The notes under the pieces: generated by a model
The model's database searches: none
Seen by the model: only the letters and a program-made list of their open reading frames with translations
What the model was told of the DNA's origin: nothing
Shown: positions 12,302 to 24,407 of the stretch, one piece after another
How positions within the stretch are numbered: the stretch's first letter is position 1
Layout of the letters: every line of letters starts with the position of its first letter
Made by a program: the position numbers and the translations under genes
NCBI GenBank assembly: GCA_021030905.1
Contig: JAGFMI010000015.1
Coordinates: forward strand, 62,001 to 126,000
Direction: 5' to 3'
DNA from: Pyrenula massariospora
Taxonomy: Eukaryota; Ascomycota; Eurotiomycetes; Pyrenulales; Pyrenulaceae
Length of the DNA stretch: 64,000 nt

Positions 12302-14200
12302 ATGGCGAGTCCCGACCGACCCCCCAGAGAAGAAATTGAACAAGTCAAAGAAAAGAACCTTGTCCATCAACATGAATTCATACATGAACCTCAAGCATCG
12401 GAGCCATCGTCAGAGCCTACCATATTAGCTCTGTTCAAACGATCAAGGAAGCACAATCTGGACGAGATCGCCACTCAGCCTTCTGTTTTCGATGATCCCA
12501 AAAAGGCAGAATATCATCAACCCCATGCCAAGTATGAAAACTTACATCGATTCGATCCGAGCTTTACATGGACATGGCGTGAGGAATTGGTTAGTCTCTT
12601 TGACTCGAACAAACCTTGAGAACCTTCGCTGACCTAGATGAACCAGTCCCTCGTTAGGAAGCTGAATTGGAGGGTGTCGCTTTGGACATGGGTCATATTC
12701 TTGGCTCTCAATTTAGACAACAGTTGTATGGTTCAAGCGCAAGCCGACAAGTTCTTGAAAGATTTAAAATTGAACACAAATGGTACGGAGATTCCGACTT
12801 ATCCCCCGAATCATGACGGGTCCTCTAATACTATACAGACTACAACCTGGGCAATACGACCTATAGATTGGCATTCTTGCTTACGGAAGTTCCATCTCAA
12901 CTCGTGAGCAAGAGATTTGGACCCGACCGATGGATCCCGATATTGATGATACTGTGGGGCATCACTGCCGCGTCACAGTTCTTCATATCAGGCCGTACAT
13001 CATTTCTTGTCACCCGAGCAATAATAGGCTTCCTGCAAGGAGGATTCATTCCGGACGTTGTTCTGTACCTTTCGTACTATTTTAAAGGAACAGAGCTCCC
13101 TCTACGGATGGCTATCCTGTGGACGGCAGATCGCTGCAAGAACGTCGTTTCGCCTCTACTTGCCTACGGTGTTCTTCGGCTCCGCGGCGTGCATGGCTAC
13201 GAGGGCTGGCGATATCTGTTCCTTTTTGAAGGTTGGATCAATATCGCAGTCGGAGTTGCATCTATCTTCATGATGGCGCCATCACCGACTCAAACCAAAG
13301 CCTGGTGGCGACCGAAGGGTTGGTTCACCGAGTCGGAAGAAAAGATCCTCGTCAACAGAATTTTGCGCGATGATCCATCTAAAGGGGACATGCACAATCG
13401 ACAAGCAATAAGCCCCAAGCTGATCTGGAAATCGTTCTGTGACTTTGATCTATGGCCGCTCTATGCCATAGGCATAACCTTTTCCATACCTGTCGGACCT
13501 CCAGCGCAATATCTCACATTATCGCTGAAGGGGCTAGGATTCAGCACCTTTCAAACAAATTTGTTGAGCATCCCGCCTTATGTATTCACTTCGATCAACG
13601 TAAGATCAGCTCCCTCAGATCCTCTATCCCTCTACAGCAAAACAAACACTATTGGACAAGGCACTAACACCCACCACCCCACAGATGCTACTCCTAACCT
13701 ACGCCTCAGAGAAACTCGGCCAACGCTCTTACCTCGGGATCCTCAACCAGCTCTGGATGCTCCCCTGCCTCGTCTCCCTGGCCATCATCCCCTCCAAGAC
13801 AACAGACAAGTGGTCCATCTACGCCCTCATCGTCGTCCTGCTCTCCTACCCCTCCCCGCACCCCATGCAGGTCGCCTGGTGCTCCCGCAACTCCAACTCG
13901 GTGCGCACCCGCGCCATCTCCGCCGCGCTGTACAACATGGCCGTCCAGCTCTCCGTGATTATTAGTAGCAACATCTACCGCGACGACGACAAGCCCGAGT
14001 ACCGCCGCGGGAACCGCGTGCTGGTGGCCATCGCGTGCTTGAATGTTGTACTGTACCTGTTCGCTAAGGGGTACTATACGTGGAGGAACCGGGAGAGGGA
14101 GCGGGCGTGGGGTGCGATGGGCGCGGAGGAGAGGTTGGGGTATCTGGACACGACGAAGGATGAGGGGAATAAGAGGTTGGATTATCGGTTTGTTTCGTAG
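12302..14200 (+). CDS. MFS transporter, Dal5/allantoate permease-like (anion:cation symporter family)
   Basis: Four exons: 12302-12589, 12647-12782, 12839-13599 and 13685-14200 (introns 57, 56 and 85 nt), giving 566 residues. The joins recreate family-typical text: [18 protein letters not shown] before helix 1, then [19 protein letters not shown], then the [19 protein letters not shown] helix and [11 protein letters not shown], a signature of ACS/Dal5-type carriers. The cytosolic N-terminus (~100 residues) is hydrophilic; twelve helices are expected. Members import allantoate, ureidosuccinate, vitamins or related organic anions at the plasma membrane; substrate cannot be read from sequence. 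The last exon is more GC-rich than its neighbours. Tandem GATA sites upstream fit nitrogen regulation. Confidence 0.9.
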
Positions 14201-15277
14201 ACCGGTTGCACAGGTGTGTATGCTGTCGCTCAATTGAGTTATCATGTCACGACTAAGATCTAGTTTCTTGGTGCCTTGCACTTCCCGGTTGTTCTTAGAA
14301 CGGCGTAGGACGAAGTCCGTGCGTATACGAGAAGACTACTTTTACGATCCATACTGGAAGAATATCCATGACCTCCCCAGACAATACCTAGCCAAGCCCC
14401 CTATCAACTTCATCCAGCCTACACCACGACCCATGACGAAACACCATTCCCCCCAACCAGAAACAACACGCATCCTCTTCTTAACACCCCCCCCCCCTCC
14501 CTTCCAACCTTCCGTCAGGAAAACGCATTCCACCCTCCCATCCCCGCTATCCAGCCAGCACCGCTAGCGCGTAAGCACTCTGCACAACCACAACAATCTA
14601 CAGCCCCACCACTACGCAATCCCAGCGCAACGTGCTTGTCTCCCACCGCGACAAGTCCGCGCCTGAAAAATACTTCGCAGATAAGAATCACCACGGCGAC
14701 GCCTCACGATGGGCCTACGGCAGTGAGCGTTCTCCGGCGGGGATTTTGAAGGCCGAGGAGGGCCACAGGAGTGAGGCGGTGATGATTTACAGTAGGGGGA
14801 GTATAGAAGGAGATGGAGCGAGGTCAATGGTCAATGATATCCCCAAAAAGGCGCAGACGGCGGCGAAGATGGGTGTATAGGGCAAGCGAGTGATTTTAGA
14901 TTGTTGACCAAATTATGGTATGATACGCGCTGTTGGAGCTGTAGTGACTACCCGCCATGGGCATCTCAGCCCATTACCGAGCATTGTGAAAGTACCGTAT
15001 AGCGACTACGCTCATATCAAACAGAGTCGGTATGCCGAGCAGGGGTAGAAAACTCTATCTACTTGCATACCTCCATATAGTTTTATACAGGCAGTAATAT
15101 ATGCCAGTTTCTAGTCTGTTCCACCACCGTTTGACAGCTCAATACAATGGCATTTAGATCACGGTACTGCCATCTCTTCCGTTGACTTAAATCTTCACCT
15201 CTGTCAACCTAACGAAATCCAAAAAACGGTGTTCCTCTGACCCCTGCTCCTACCCTCGTCTCCTTTAAATTCAGGCG
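14201..15277. other. Intergenic between convergent genes
   Basis: About 1.1 kb between the permease gene and the convergent secreted-protein gene. Two short plus-strand frames (14244-14567, 14632-14880) have no recognisable product. A C-rich run lies near 14486-14505. Confidence 0.5.
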
Positions 15278-16727
15278 TCACGGAGGCCTGACCCTTGGCA
15301 TTAGGTCCGTCTCCCGTATTAAATACCCGCGCTTGAATTCGTTTACATTTATGCTCAGTCGCCACCCAAGATCTGCCAGGCGACCCAGCAAGGCAAAGAA
15401 GACCGAATTTGCGGCATTCTGCGGTTTATAGTGAAAAGAGTCGCTGATTATCATTTTAAAGTAGTCGGCCGGTATGTATGATGTATCTGCCATCCTTTGC
15501 AGAAGATCTTTTTCTATGTTGCCCGAGGTTAGTGTGGTTGTGTGAGTCGAGGGGGGGAGACGATTATCAAATTGTGGAGAGGAGCCACGGGTAGGATACA
15601 AAATGGAGGAGAGGCTGTGGCAAGGGTGAACTCACTGTTGTAAGGTGGTAAGAGAAGTACCTAGGGCAGGATTGTCAGTGTGAGAAACGCAGTGGCTCGG
15701 GTTTGGCTAACTTGGTGTAAGAGGACAAAAGGGGTTAAAGCCCGAAACCAATCCATGGGAGTATTCTTCTGCCGGTGCTGATCCGGAGATCTCAAAGCTG
15801 CAAAGTTTGACCCTTCCATAACATCTAGAGACGAGATCCCTCGGGCGAATTGTCTATCGCATATCTGAAATGTAAGACCGTTCTATTAGCAGGGTTCTGC
15901 GAAACCACAACTCGTGACGGACCGTTATCGTGGCTCTCAGCGGATTCTGATCCCCGTGAGGATCAGGCCCAGGAAACACATTGCCGTACGCCACGGCTTG
16001 AATTCGATCGTTCCGGTCTTTGCAGGTCGGACTCTTGCCCATCATTCTAAAAGAGAGACGTACAATGTCAAATGTTATTTTGAGATCACTTTGCACGATT
16101 ACTTACATCCTGTTCTCCTTGTCTACCCATTCTTGGTAAGGCTGAAGCGGCTTAGCATCAATAGGATGAGGCCGATCTCTCTGTCGTCGGACACGGGCTG
16201 GCACGCGAGGCCAGCGAACCGGTCCAGGAAGGTTAAATCCCTCATCTTCCCTCAGTGTCCATCGCGTATTGCTATTTGGGCTTGGATCTTGAGGGTCGTC
16301 ATCGCAGTAGAATCGATAGTTCGCTCGATCGTGATCATCGCTTTGAATTATTTGAGATATGTGAAGAAGTGTTTCTCGGTAATAGAGTTAATTTAACGAC
16401 TACATTGTTGACTGAGGATTCAAGCTACTACTTACGATCTAGGTCTAATCTTTCATCCTCATAACGTGCATGGTCTGGTTGCAAAAACAACCTCTGGAAG
16501 TAAAAACTTTGGAGTTGGTCCATGCTCGTAACCAGAACATCGCCTAGATCTAGTGAAAAATACAGTCGTTCGCTGGCTCTAGCTGCCCAGAATCGAAAAT
16601 CGTCCATAGCGTCCTCGAATTGCGCGTTATGGCCAAGACATGATTCGTGCACCCAGTAGGTAAGTGGCGGTTCAGGAAGTGACATGGCAAACGGCGCCAG
16701 TGTGAATATCGAGAGTATCAGTTGCAT
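15278..16727 (-). CDS. Secreted protein resembling fungal lysine-specific metallo-endopeptidase-like family, putative zinc motif altered
   Basis: Starts at 16727 with a signal peptide (MQLILSIFTLAPFAMSLPEP). Exons that join in frame are 16727-16436, 16323-16107, 16046-15980 and 15864 to about 15712; the last exon is the open frame ending at 15278. Conserved-looking blocks in order: WVHESCLGHNAQFEDAM, YRFYCDDD, ICDRQFARG, MDWFRALTPFVLLHQ and NSVFFALLGRLADLGWRLS. This layout resembles fungal secreted metallopeptidase-like proteins in which the LLHE-x-x-H block binds zinc. Here the corresponding residues read HQVSQ if translated without splicing, so activity is doubtful. The junction between 15712 and 15600 is unresolved. 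Family assignment is by motif memory and moderate only. Confidence 0.5.
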
Positions 16728-18185
16728 AATGAAATTTCCGTGAGCTGCGAAGAGACAGACTAATCAATTGCACGATAATCATTATCAAGACTATCCATCA
16801 GTACACATTCTACCGTGGAGTAGCCTAACTATCGAGAAGTAATTTAGCCCCCGTGAAAAGGCATGGAATGTTGGATATCCATTTTGAGCGACCCGGACAT
16901 GACGCCCAACAAGCTTTCTCTCCGCAACCAAGCATTGCGGTGGTTAAGGGTGTTGTTGGCGCTAGTCTTTCACGATCCTCTTAGACGAACTGAGATGTGG
17001 CAACAGGAGGTAAAATGATGATTATAAGTGCGACCAAAGACGTTTAATAAATGGTTTAGACCCGCTGTGGGGTCAAGAAACCACCAAATTGTCAGTTGCA
17101 GGTAACTTTTAAGCTCGATGCGTCCACGATCAAAAGATGGCATGTGGCTCACAACCGGAGGCGCAGGAGGATCTCGGCAGCTGCGAAAGGCGCGAGGGTC
17201 GGGCTTAGGGTCACACCCCATGATGTCAGACACGCTCTCATCTCGAGCATGCCCTTAGTCTTCCGTGGAGAGTTTCGGTTGTGATTATACTGAGGTACTG
17301 ATATAGCTGAGAAGCGGGTAGAGGAATATGCGCATGCGAAGTTCACAATGCATGGAAAATAGTATTTCCGATGGCTGTTCAATCCACCCGACGTTCCATT
17401 ACTTTAGATCTTCCGCGACCACAAACTTACACTTACACGCTAACCACTGGCATTCAGCTAGAGAAATAAGGGAAACATGGATGGGTAGCGAAACACGTTG
17501 GTCCGGCTCGCGGCCCCCGGTCAGCTCGCGACCGCTGGGTACGCGTTACTACGCAGGCACTGAGTCCCATAAGATTCCCCATGAACGCGAATCCGCGAGC
17601 GCAGACATCTCCACCCATTCTACGATCCTCAGAAACCCATCGGTAGCCAAGTCCTAGAGCGCGAAAAGCGTAAACGTCCCTGCAATTTTTAGGCCTATGG
17701 CTCGCATCTCCACCATTGTATCCACCGCTAGAAACCCTCTTCCTATGTATCAAGACGTGCGAGGGCTCAGGAGGCGTAATCTAAGATCCTCCAACACTTA
17801 GGGCGCTTGCTTAGGCACGTGGAGGCTGAGAGCAGGGTCACACAGCTATGGATCGGGTCGGTTTATCGCTCGTCGCTCAGGTTAAAATGGCAAGTGCTCA
17901 GGTTTGGACACCGAAGTGACATTTGGTGAGGTGAGTTTTTGGCGATGGAATATTCCGCTATAACGCAATCATATCTGATCTTCTACGAATTTTGCTTCGG
18001 TTTCAGCGCCCGAGCCGCTTCATCCAGGTCAAAATCGGGGTTTGGCTTGACTTAGAGTTAGTTTTCGGTCAAGGTCCTGGATTATGTTTTATATATGAAG
18101 TAGACGTATGTACAAAAGGCTACAAATCAAGAAACTTTTGTCGTTCACATCCTCCCCACAATGGCTCAGCTAACAGAAACCTCCG
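16728..18185. other. Intergenic, no supported gene
   Basis: About 1.5 kb. Short frames such as 16970-17233, 17328-17657 and 17454-17753 overlap one another on opposite strands and show no family resemblance. The left end should hold the promoter of the secreted-protein gene. Confidence 0.45.
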
Positions 18186-19145
18186 CTAGACGGCAACCAT
18201 CTCGACGCTGTCAACGGCAAAGTTGGCCAGCCCAGGCGCATCCATCTGTATAAGAAACGTCCCCACATCACTGTCCGCCTCGAACGTAGTCTCCACCTTC
18301 GTCCACGCCGCCGTTGCATTAGCCCTAATCTTAACGCTCGTGTGGACCGGGTAGGTGAACCGGAACTCGCCGCTGTCCCCCCTAATCTGGGCCGAGAGCC
18401 TATACGTCACACTCGTCGTCAACCCGGGCTGCTGCCCGATATACGCGTCGATGTGGTCGCGCTGGGAGCCATTCTGCCCATTGCCCGTGACCCTCACGTA
18501 GCGCCTTCCGCCGCCGGGGGCACAGTCGCCGGGCAGGGTCGGGTCGCAGTCGACGATGGTCTTGCGCATGGAGCTGTCAGAGGTAAAGTCCTGGAAGAAC
18601 CAGGGCTTGAAGCAGCCGGATTCGAAGCCGCCGTTGGGGATGAGGGGGTTCCAGGGGGTCCAGTTTGTGACGTTGTAGATGGCGAGATAGGTGGCAGTGG
18701 TGGAGGGGGAGCACTGGACGCTGCTCGGGTCGTAGAAGTCGGCAGCGAGCCAGCAGTTACCGATGGTGGGCGTGGTGGAGTCTGAATACCAGCTGAAGGT
18801 TCGGCACCTGGCATTTTTGGTGCACTTGTTCTTGCATTTCTGGATGCCTTTTTGTTGGTCTGGATCGGTTTCGACGGAGTCAATAAAGCTTTGGTAGAGG
18901 CAATGGGGACCGGGTTCGGCTGCGAGTTTGAAAGCCCGGGGGGTTGAGTATGAGGTAGGCGTGCATTGAGCTTTGCTAGCAACGTTTTCTGTTTTCGTGA
19001 TCTCTACATCCGCGGAATCTGGGTCTGGGGCTTCCGAATGGTCATAGAAAGTATTAGCAGATTGTGGGGCAGGAGCTGGGATAGCCGAGACCACGCTCAG
19101 AAGGGCTGTTGAGATGAGAAGTAAAGAGGGGATAGAGAAATACAT
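18186..19145 (-). CDS. Secreted cysteine-rich protein with apple/PAN-like region and carbohydrate-binding-like C-terminus
   Basis: Single exon, 319 residues. A signal peptide is clear (MYFSIPSLLLISTALLSVVS then AIPAP). Residues about 60-150 have spaced cysteines (C-TPTSY, PHCLYQSF, CKNKCTKNARCRTFSWY, GNCWLAADF), a pattern like PAN/apple-type modules. Residues about 170-319 begin PNGGFESGCFKPWFF and continue as a predicted beta-rich domain; the GFE...W start resembles CBM4/9-like or DUF modules of fungal secreted proteins. N-glycosylation sites are present (NVTNWT, NGSQ, NATA). It is likely an extracellular or wall protein, perhaps carbohydrate-binding. No catalytic residues can be named. Confidence 0.75.
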   Translation of the reverse strand: MYFSIPSLLLISTALLSVVSAIPAPAPQSANTFYDHSEAPDPDSADVEITKTENVASKAQCTPTSYSTPRAFKLAAEPGPHCLYQSFIDSVETDPDQQKGIQKCKNKCTKNARCRTFSWYSDSTTPTIGNCWLAADFYDPSSVQCSPSTTATYLAIYNVTNWTPWNPLIPNGGFESGCFKPWFFQDFTSDSSMRKTIVDCDPTLPGDCAPGGGRRYVRVTGNGQNGSQRDHIDAYIGQQPGLTTSVTYRLSAQIRGDSGEFRFTYPVHTSVKIRANATAAWTKVETTFEADSDVGTFLIQMDAPGLANFAVDSVEMVAV

Positions 19146-20923
19146 ATTGAATGAGTGACCAGTGCGGTATCAAACCGGGTCAAAGTGACTGACGGACCCT
19201 AAAAAGGTTCCTTGCTGGAAATGACAACGGAAGGCATCGAGCTGCTTTAGGGAATCAATCCTACCTTAGCTTTATAGTCTCCTTACCTGACGTTCCGAAC
19301 TCTTCGTACCCTTCGTACTCGGTACTTCTGTTCTGTAAGCCATGCTTCCTCAAGGAAGAATCGGGTCAGCCGTGCATTCAATCATTATTGTTGATTGGCC
19401 CAGATTCCGCAAGGGGAAATTGGATCCCCACTTCCCCGGACCCCGCAACGCCAGGACCCTGAAGGCTAACTTAGCCTGCTTTCCTGCATGTCGCAATTTC
19501 TTTATATATAATTATAGTTTAACGCGATCACGTAAGTTGTTCCCCAGAGCCCACCCTTCACGGTGTATTTGTGTGACAGGGCCCGAAAACGGGACCTGCA
19601 TCCTAGCGCTTACAGAGACATTCAAGGCCCACGAAGGGATGTAGAGGACGGAATAATCCACGGGTTGAGCGTCGTACATTAATTCGTTTCCCTCCCCGGG
19701 CCGCTAAGAGGATATATCATTAATATTCTGCACCGCGCTCATTGTCGATCAGCTACTCTGTCTGCGCGTCGTACGTACCACATCAGACGGATTGAAACTT
19801 GAGCGGGTTGAGCCAGAGATTCGTTGGTAGGACTAGGACGTGGATGGGTAAGTATAGACACGGCGTTGAGCTGCCCGGGCGGGTACTCAGTGAGAGAGCT
19901 GCGGAAACTTGTGTAAGGTTTTACTTGGCATATCGTTTGAGAGCTAATAAGTATGTACGTCAAGTAGTCGGCCTACCGCCGGTTATCAAACGAGATCGTT
20001 TGCAATATTATTCAGCGAGAATGTCAACGCTTCACCTACTTCATCTAAGGAACTCGAGCCGTTGAAGAGCCTGTCTTCCTATCTGCGATGGTGCGCCTCT
20101 ACGTTGAGGCCCCCAATTATGACCGGTATTATAGAGGGCAAGATGAGCTCCTGGGGTAGCGGTAAGAACGCTGACTTCGGAAGCTAGATACTAGAGGCCA
20201 TATTACGGCGCTGCTAGACATCTTTGCGATCGTCCTGCTACACGATCATAGACTGATGCACTGAATCCGTCTACTCCTTCGTTGAAGTGTTTTCGATGGT
20301 AACTATGGTAGTTGTCATTGCGTTGTTCCTCGCGCTGCGTCGCTGGTGATCTTGCAAAATCTGCCAGGGGAAAGGTTTTAATTGGTGGTTGTCTCGAACT
20401 GTGTCGTAGTGTTCTCGTCTAGCTTATTGATGCTGCTGGAGGTATAGTATTTTCAAGTGAATCAGATGATGATGGTTTTGAAGGCTTGTTCCGTGGTGCT
20501 GTTGGGGTTTCTTTCAAATAGTGGATAGCGGTGAGATGGCGTTAATATGCTCTAACTAAGTAGACTATGTCTTAAGGGAACATGCCCTGGATGTATATTC
20601 ATATCACGACGAGGGAAATAAGAACCGGTAAAGGCCGGCGCAAGAGTAAAACGACGGAAAGTATGTATCTACTTAATGACGTGAGAGTCCCGGAGCGGCC
20701 AGTATAGTGAATGGTTACTGCAAGTCATCAAAATACAGTAGGTAATCGCCACTTATATAAGACTGTATCTTTAGCCTATGACATAGATAGCCCACCCCTA
20801 CTGTTTAAAGAATGTAAAGAGAAATCAAAAAGTTTAACATCATCACTAAGTCTCAGTCTTCCTGAGTTTTGAAATCTTCAGGAAAGTCCCCTTTTTGCTC
20901 ATGACATCTGCCGAAACCTGTGA
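19146..20923. other. Intergenic, no supported gene
   Basis: About 1.8 kb between two minus-strand genes. Short frames at 19342-19644 and 19799-20065 have no recognisable product. No repeat longer than a few bases was seen by eye. Confidence 0.5.
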
Positions 20924-23900
20924 TTAAGATGTCACCCCATGAAATGGAATATATGTCGGGCTTATGATGACAGCTTTAATATTCAGATCTCTTACAGTAG
21001 AAGTATCTTTTACCCCGGTCGTGGCACCTCTCTCGATCAGCAGCCGTGCAATACTCTCTCTTTCCTGACTTTTGGCGAGCTGTAATGGCGTCAGGCCATA
21101 GTTGCTTTTTACATCAATATCAGCGCCCCTCTCGATTAGAAGCAGAACAATGGCCTTAAGACCTCTCTGGACGGCAAAAAATAATGCTGTATTGCCATAC
21201 ACATCTATTGCATCAACGTTTGCGCCTTTTTCAAGTAGCAGCTGTACAATACTTTCATTCTCAGTCGCTATGGCTTGTTGTAATGGTGTCACATCATAAG
21301 GACCTTTCGCATCGATATTAGCACCTCTCTCGATTAGAAGCAAAACAATGGCCCTAAACTCCCAATCGACGGCAAGAAATAATGCCGTATAGCCATGCGG
21401 ATCTTTTGCGTCAACGTCTGCGCCTTTATCAAGTAGCAGCTGTACGACACCTTGTCTCTTATCTTTCATAGCTCGCTGTAATGTCGTCATGCGATCATGA
21501 TCTTTCATAGCTCGCAGCAATGGCGTCATGCCATCAAAATCTTTCCTTTCGATATCAGCACCTCTTTCAAGTAGTAGCAGAACAATGGCCTCGGACAACT
21601 GTACGATTGCATAATCTAATGCCCTAGAATGATAATTACCTCTTGCGTCAACGTATGCGCCTTTGTCAAGTAGCAGCCGTGTGGTATTTTCATGCTGGTT
21701 TAACACTGCACATATCAACGGCCTTCGGCCCTCATAGCAGAGTTCGTTCACATCTACGCCACTCTCAAGCAGTAGTTCAACGATGAAATCATTTCCGTAA
21801 GTAGCTGCATGACACAGGAGCTCCAGCTTATTGTTTCTATTGCCTGTTCCGATATGTGCGCCCTGTTCGACCAGTAGCCGCGCAACAGCTTCATGCCCTT
21901 TCTCTAATGCTATCCAAAGTAACGAATGGTGGTTGGCTTGGAGTTCGTTCATGTCTGCGCCATACCTGACGAGCAACCGCACGACAGCTTCATGCCCTTT
22001 TTCGACAGCTATGCGTAGCGGTCTTTTGCCGCAGTAGCAATTATTCCCAGGACTTGCACCATTTTCGAGCAAGAGTCGCACGATGGTGTCGTACCCTTTC
22101 TGTGCTGCAATGCACAATGGCATTTCATTCCCGCCGCCGTTCCCAAAGTCGGCACCTTTCTCGAGCAGCAGTTTTGTCATGGCCTCGTCTCCTCTTCTGG
22201 CTGCTCTGAATAGCGGCGTCTCGCTGTTGTATGTTGTCTCAATATCGACACCTTCCTCGATGAGCAGCCGTTCCATAGCCACATTCTCGCTGCTCATAGC
22301 TAAAGCCAGGAGCGATCTCCCCTCGGAGTCTTTCAACTCAAAATTAAGCTCATTGAAAGCATTCAAAGAGCTCCTCTTCCGCTGCAAGAGAACCTTGACC
22401 GCGTCTACATTTTTATGAGCCACAGCAGCGATTAAAGGGTATGCAAAGCGGCCTCCTGGAGTAATGATCGCAGAGACACGAAGAGGCACTTCACGTAAAA
22501 GCCTCGTCAAGCCCTTGTCCGCAGAGATGTAACAGAGGCTTGCAGTCGACTTGTAATGATGACTTGAGAAATCCTCAAATAGATTGTGACAATAGATCCA
22601 GATGTCCAGAGCAAATGTTTCCAGAAATTCACCTTGCTGTAGTCCGACAGCAGCTTCATTGGCATGATGAAGCACATGATTAGTCGCGTATTCAAGGAAA
22701 GGGAACTTTCTTGAGACAAATTCACCCGGTCTTCGTGCAGTATCAGAAGGCAACTGACTAGACATGTCAATCTTCATGTAAGCATGGCAACACTGCTTTA
22801 GTCGGTCATGAGTTGAGCTGCGCAAATCGTCACCAATATTTGGCCACAATCCGCGTAGACCGTTGCCTCCTACAAGATAATCCCGTACCGATTCGTGGAT
22901 GAATTGGATCGTTCGTGGCGTTTGGGCTCTAAACATTGTGATCTCGGTAGGCCAATCAGAAGGAGCAGTAAAAGTACCTATGCCCTCGTACCTTCTTATC
23001 TCGGCGAGCCCTTTAGAGGCAGAGATGACAAATCTATCCAGCTCTTCTTCAGTGATATTTTCCGGGTCCCACGTGACTAGGTTCTCCGGATCAGAAGCGA
23101 GCTCAGAGACGAGGGCGGCATAAAGCTCTTCGGGCGTTAACGGCCGCTTCGCGAAAAGTATCCACTGGATACATAGCAGCACATCTTCCATGTCCGTACG
23201 ATCCCTCTCTAGAATTTCTCTAAATAAGTCGCTTAGCTTCTCAGGCAGCTCTTGGAGCCTTTTTTGGACCGCAAAGGTTCGGCCGCGACGAAATTCTTTG
23301 TTGAGGATATCGACGACTAACACAACCCATAGAAAAATTCCATTTGCCTTCTTGGTGATCTGGGCTCTGATGTGCTCGATTTTAATTCCCCTCTCAGCTT
23401 GTAAATGGGTTTCTACATATTTTGAAAGATCTTCTTCGTGACCGACCTCATGTTCCAAGGTTAATTGCTGGCTCTTTAGTACGTCAATTGTTGGATAGTG
23501 GCGACTGGAAAAGCATAGGTAGAAGCTGATTCCTTTTTCAATGGCCGTCTGTCCAAGCTCCTCAAAATATGTCACCATGTCTTGAGCTTCCTGCTCATCA
23601 CATTCATCAAGAGCATCAATAAAGCAGGTAAACCGACGCTGACCGAGGTTCGCTACCGCGGAGGAAAAACATCTTTGAAGCAGATCCACTGTCCAAATTG
23701 GGCGTTCAATCCAAGGTTCTATCAAAGCTGGGTCGACCAGCACTTCTTGAAGGTCTGGTAGCTTCTTTAGCAGCTGAAAGAGCAAGGATCGATAGAGTCC
23801 TATTGTCGACCTTTCTACTTCGTATCCCCCAGCATTGAAGAAGAACGAAGCGCAAAACTCGTGCTCGGCAGCCAAACAATGAGCGTTCGTATACAAGAAC

Positions 23901-24407
23901 TTCATGAGTGTTGACTTCCCTGCCCCAGGTTTTCCCTTAATCCATAAGAAGCCTCGATGCTGGGACAATTTCTTAGTATCAAGCCAGTCCATATAGTCAG
24001 CATGTTTCAGTAGCCATTCGCATGTCCTTGAGTATGCGCTTCTGACAGCAGTACGTCGAGAGTCCATCTCATCAAATCTCAAAGTTGCCATTAGGGTTTC
24101 TTGGCGGTTTTGTAGTTGGGTATATTCGTTCCGCTTGTCAACATTTCTGTCACGGTTGTGGGTCACTGACACTAAAATATTGGGTCATCGGACGAGTATG
24201 CTTGCTTTGGGGCGAATCCATACCATTGAAGTCTCGGCCAATAATGGCGTTTCCATTGAAGTCCGAAATACCCCGAACGTCGAAGTAGTCAGGTTCATGG
24301 ATCCAGCCATTGTCAACGTCGGTATCACCACTGCCTGGACATGGCGTCTCTTCACTTTGCCTACGTCTGTGACCGTTGATCTTGCGTCTCTTCTTGGGGC
24401 CCTCCAT
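20924..24407 (-). CDS. NLR-like protein: N-terminal amyloid-type motif, NACHT NTPase, 14 ankyrin repeats
   Basis: Two exons, 24407-24224 and 24171-20924, separated by a 52-nt intron (GTATGG...TTTTAG), give 1143 residues. Order: a basic NLS-like start (PKKRRK, HRRR, residues 4-16); the motif NGNAIIGRDFNV (51-62); the fungal NLR linker ending AVRSAYSRTCEWLL; NACHT with P-loop GKPGAGKST (141-149) and Walker B CFIDALDECDE (about 245); then about 14 ankyrin repeats from residue 630 to 1125. There is no HeLo, lipase or phosphorylase domain at the N-terminus. Fungal NLRs of this type oligomerise on ligand binding and trigger cell death or defence; ankyrins are the likely sensor. The divergent neighbour encodes a PNP-fold protein with the same motif, its likely effector. 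Confidence 0.9.
24170..24278 (-). other. Putative amyloid-type signalling motif in the NLR
   Basis: Residues 44-62 of the NLR, with the pattern V-x-G-x4-G-N-x2-I-G-R-D-x-N-V. The 52-nt intron splits the codon of the last V, so only spliced mRNA joins the motif to the NACHT domain. The Gly/Asn-rich alternation with short hydrophobics is like known NLR amyloid motifs, but I cannot match it to a named family. Confidence 0.5.
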
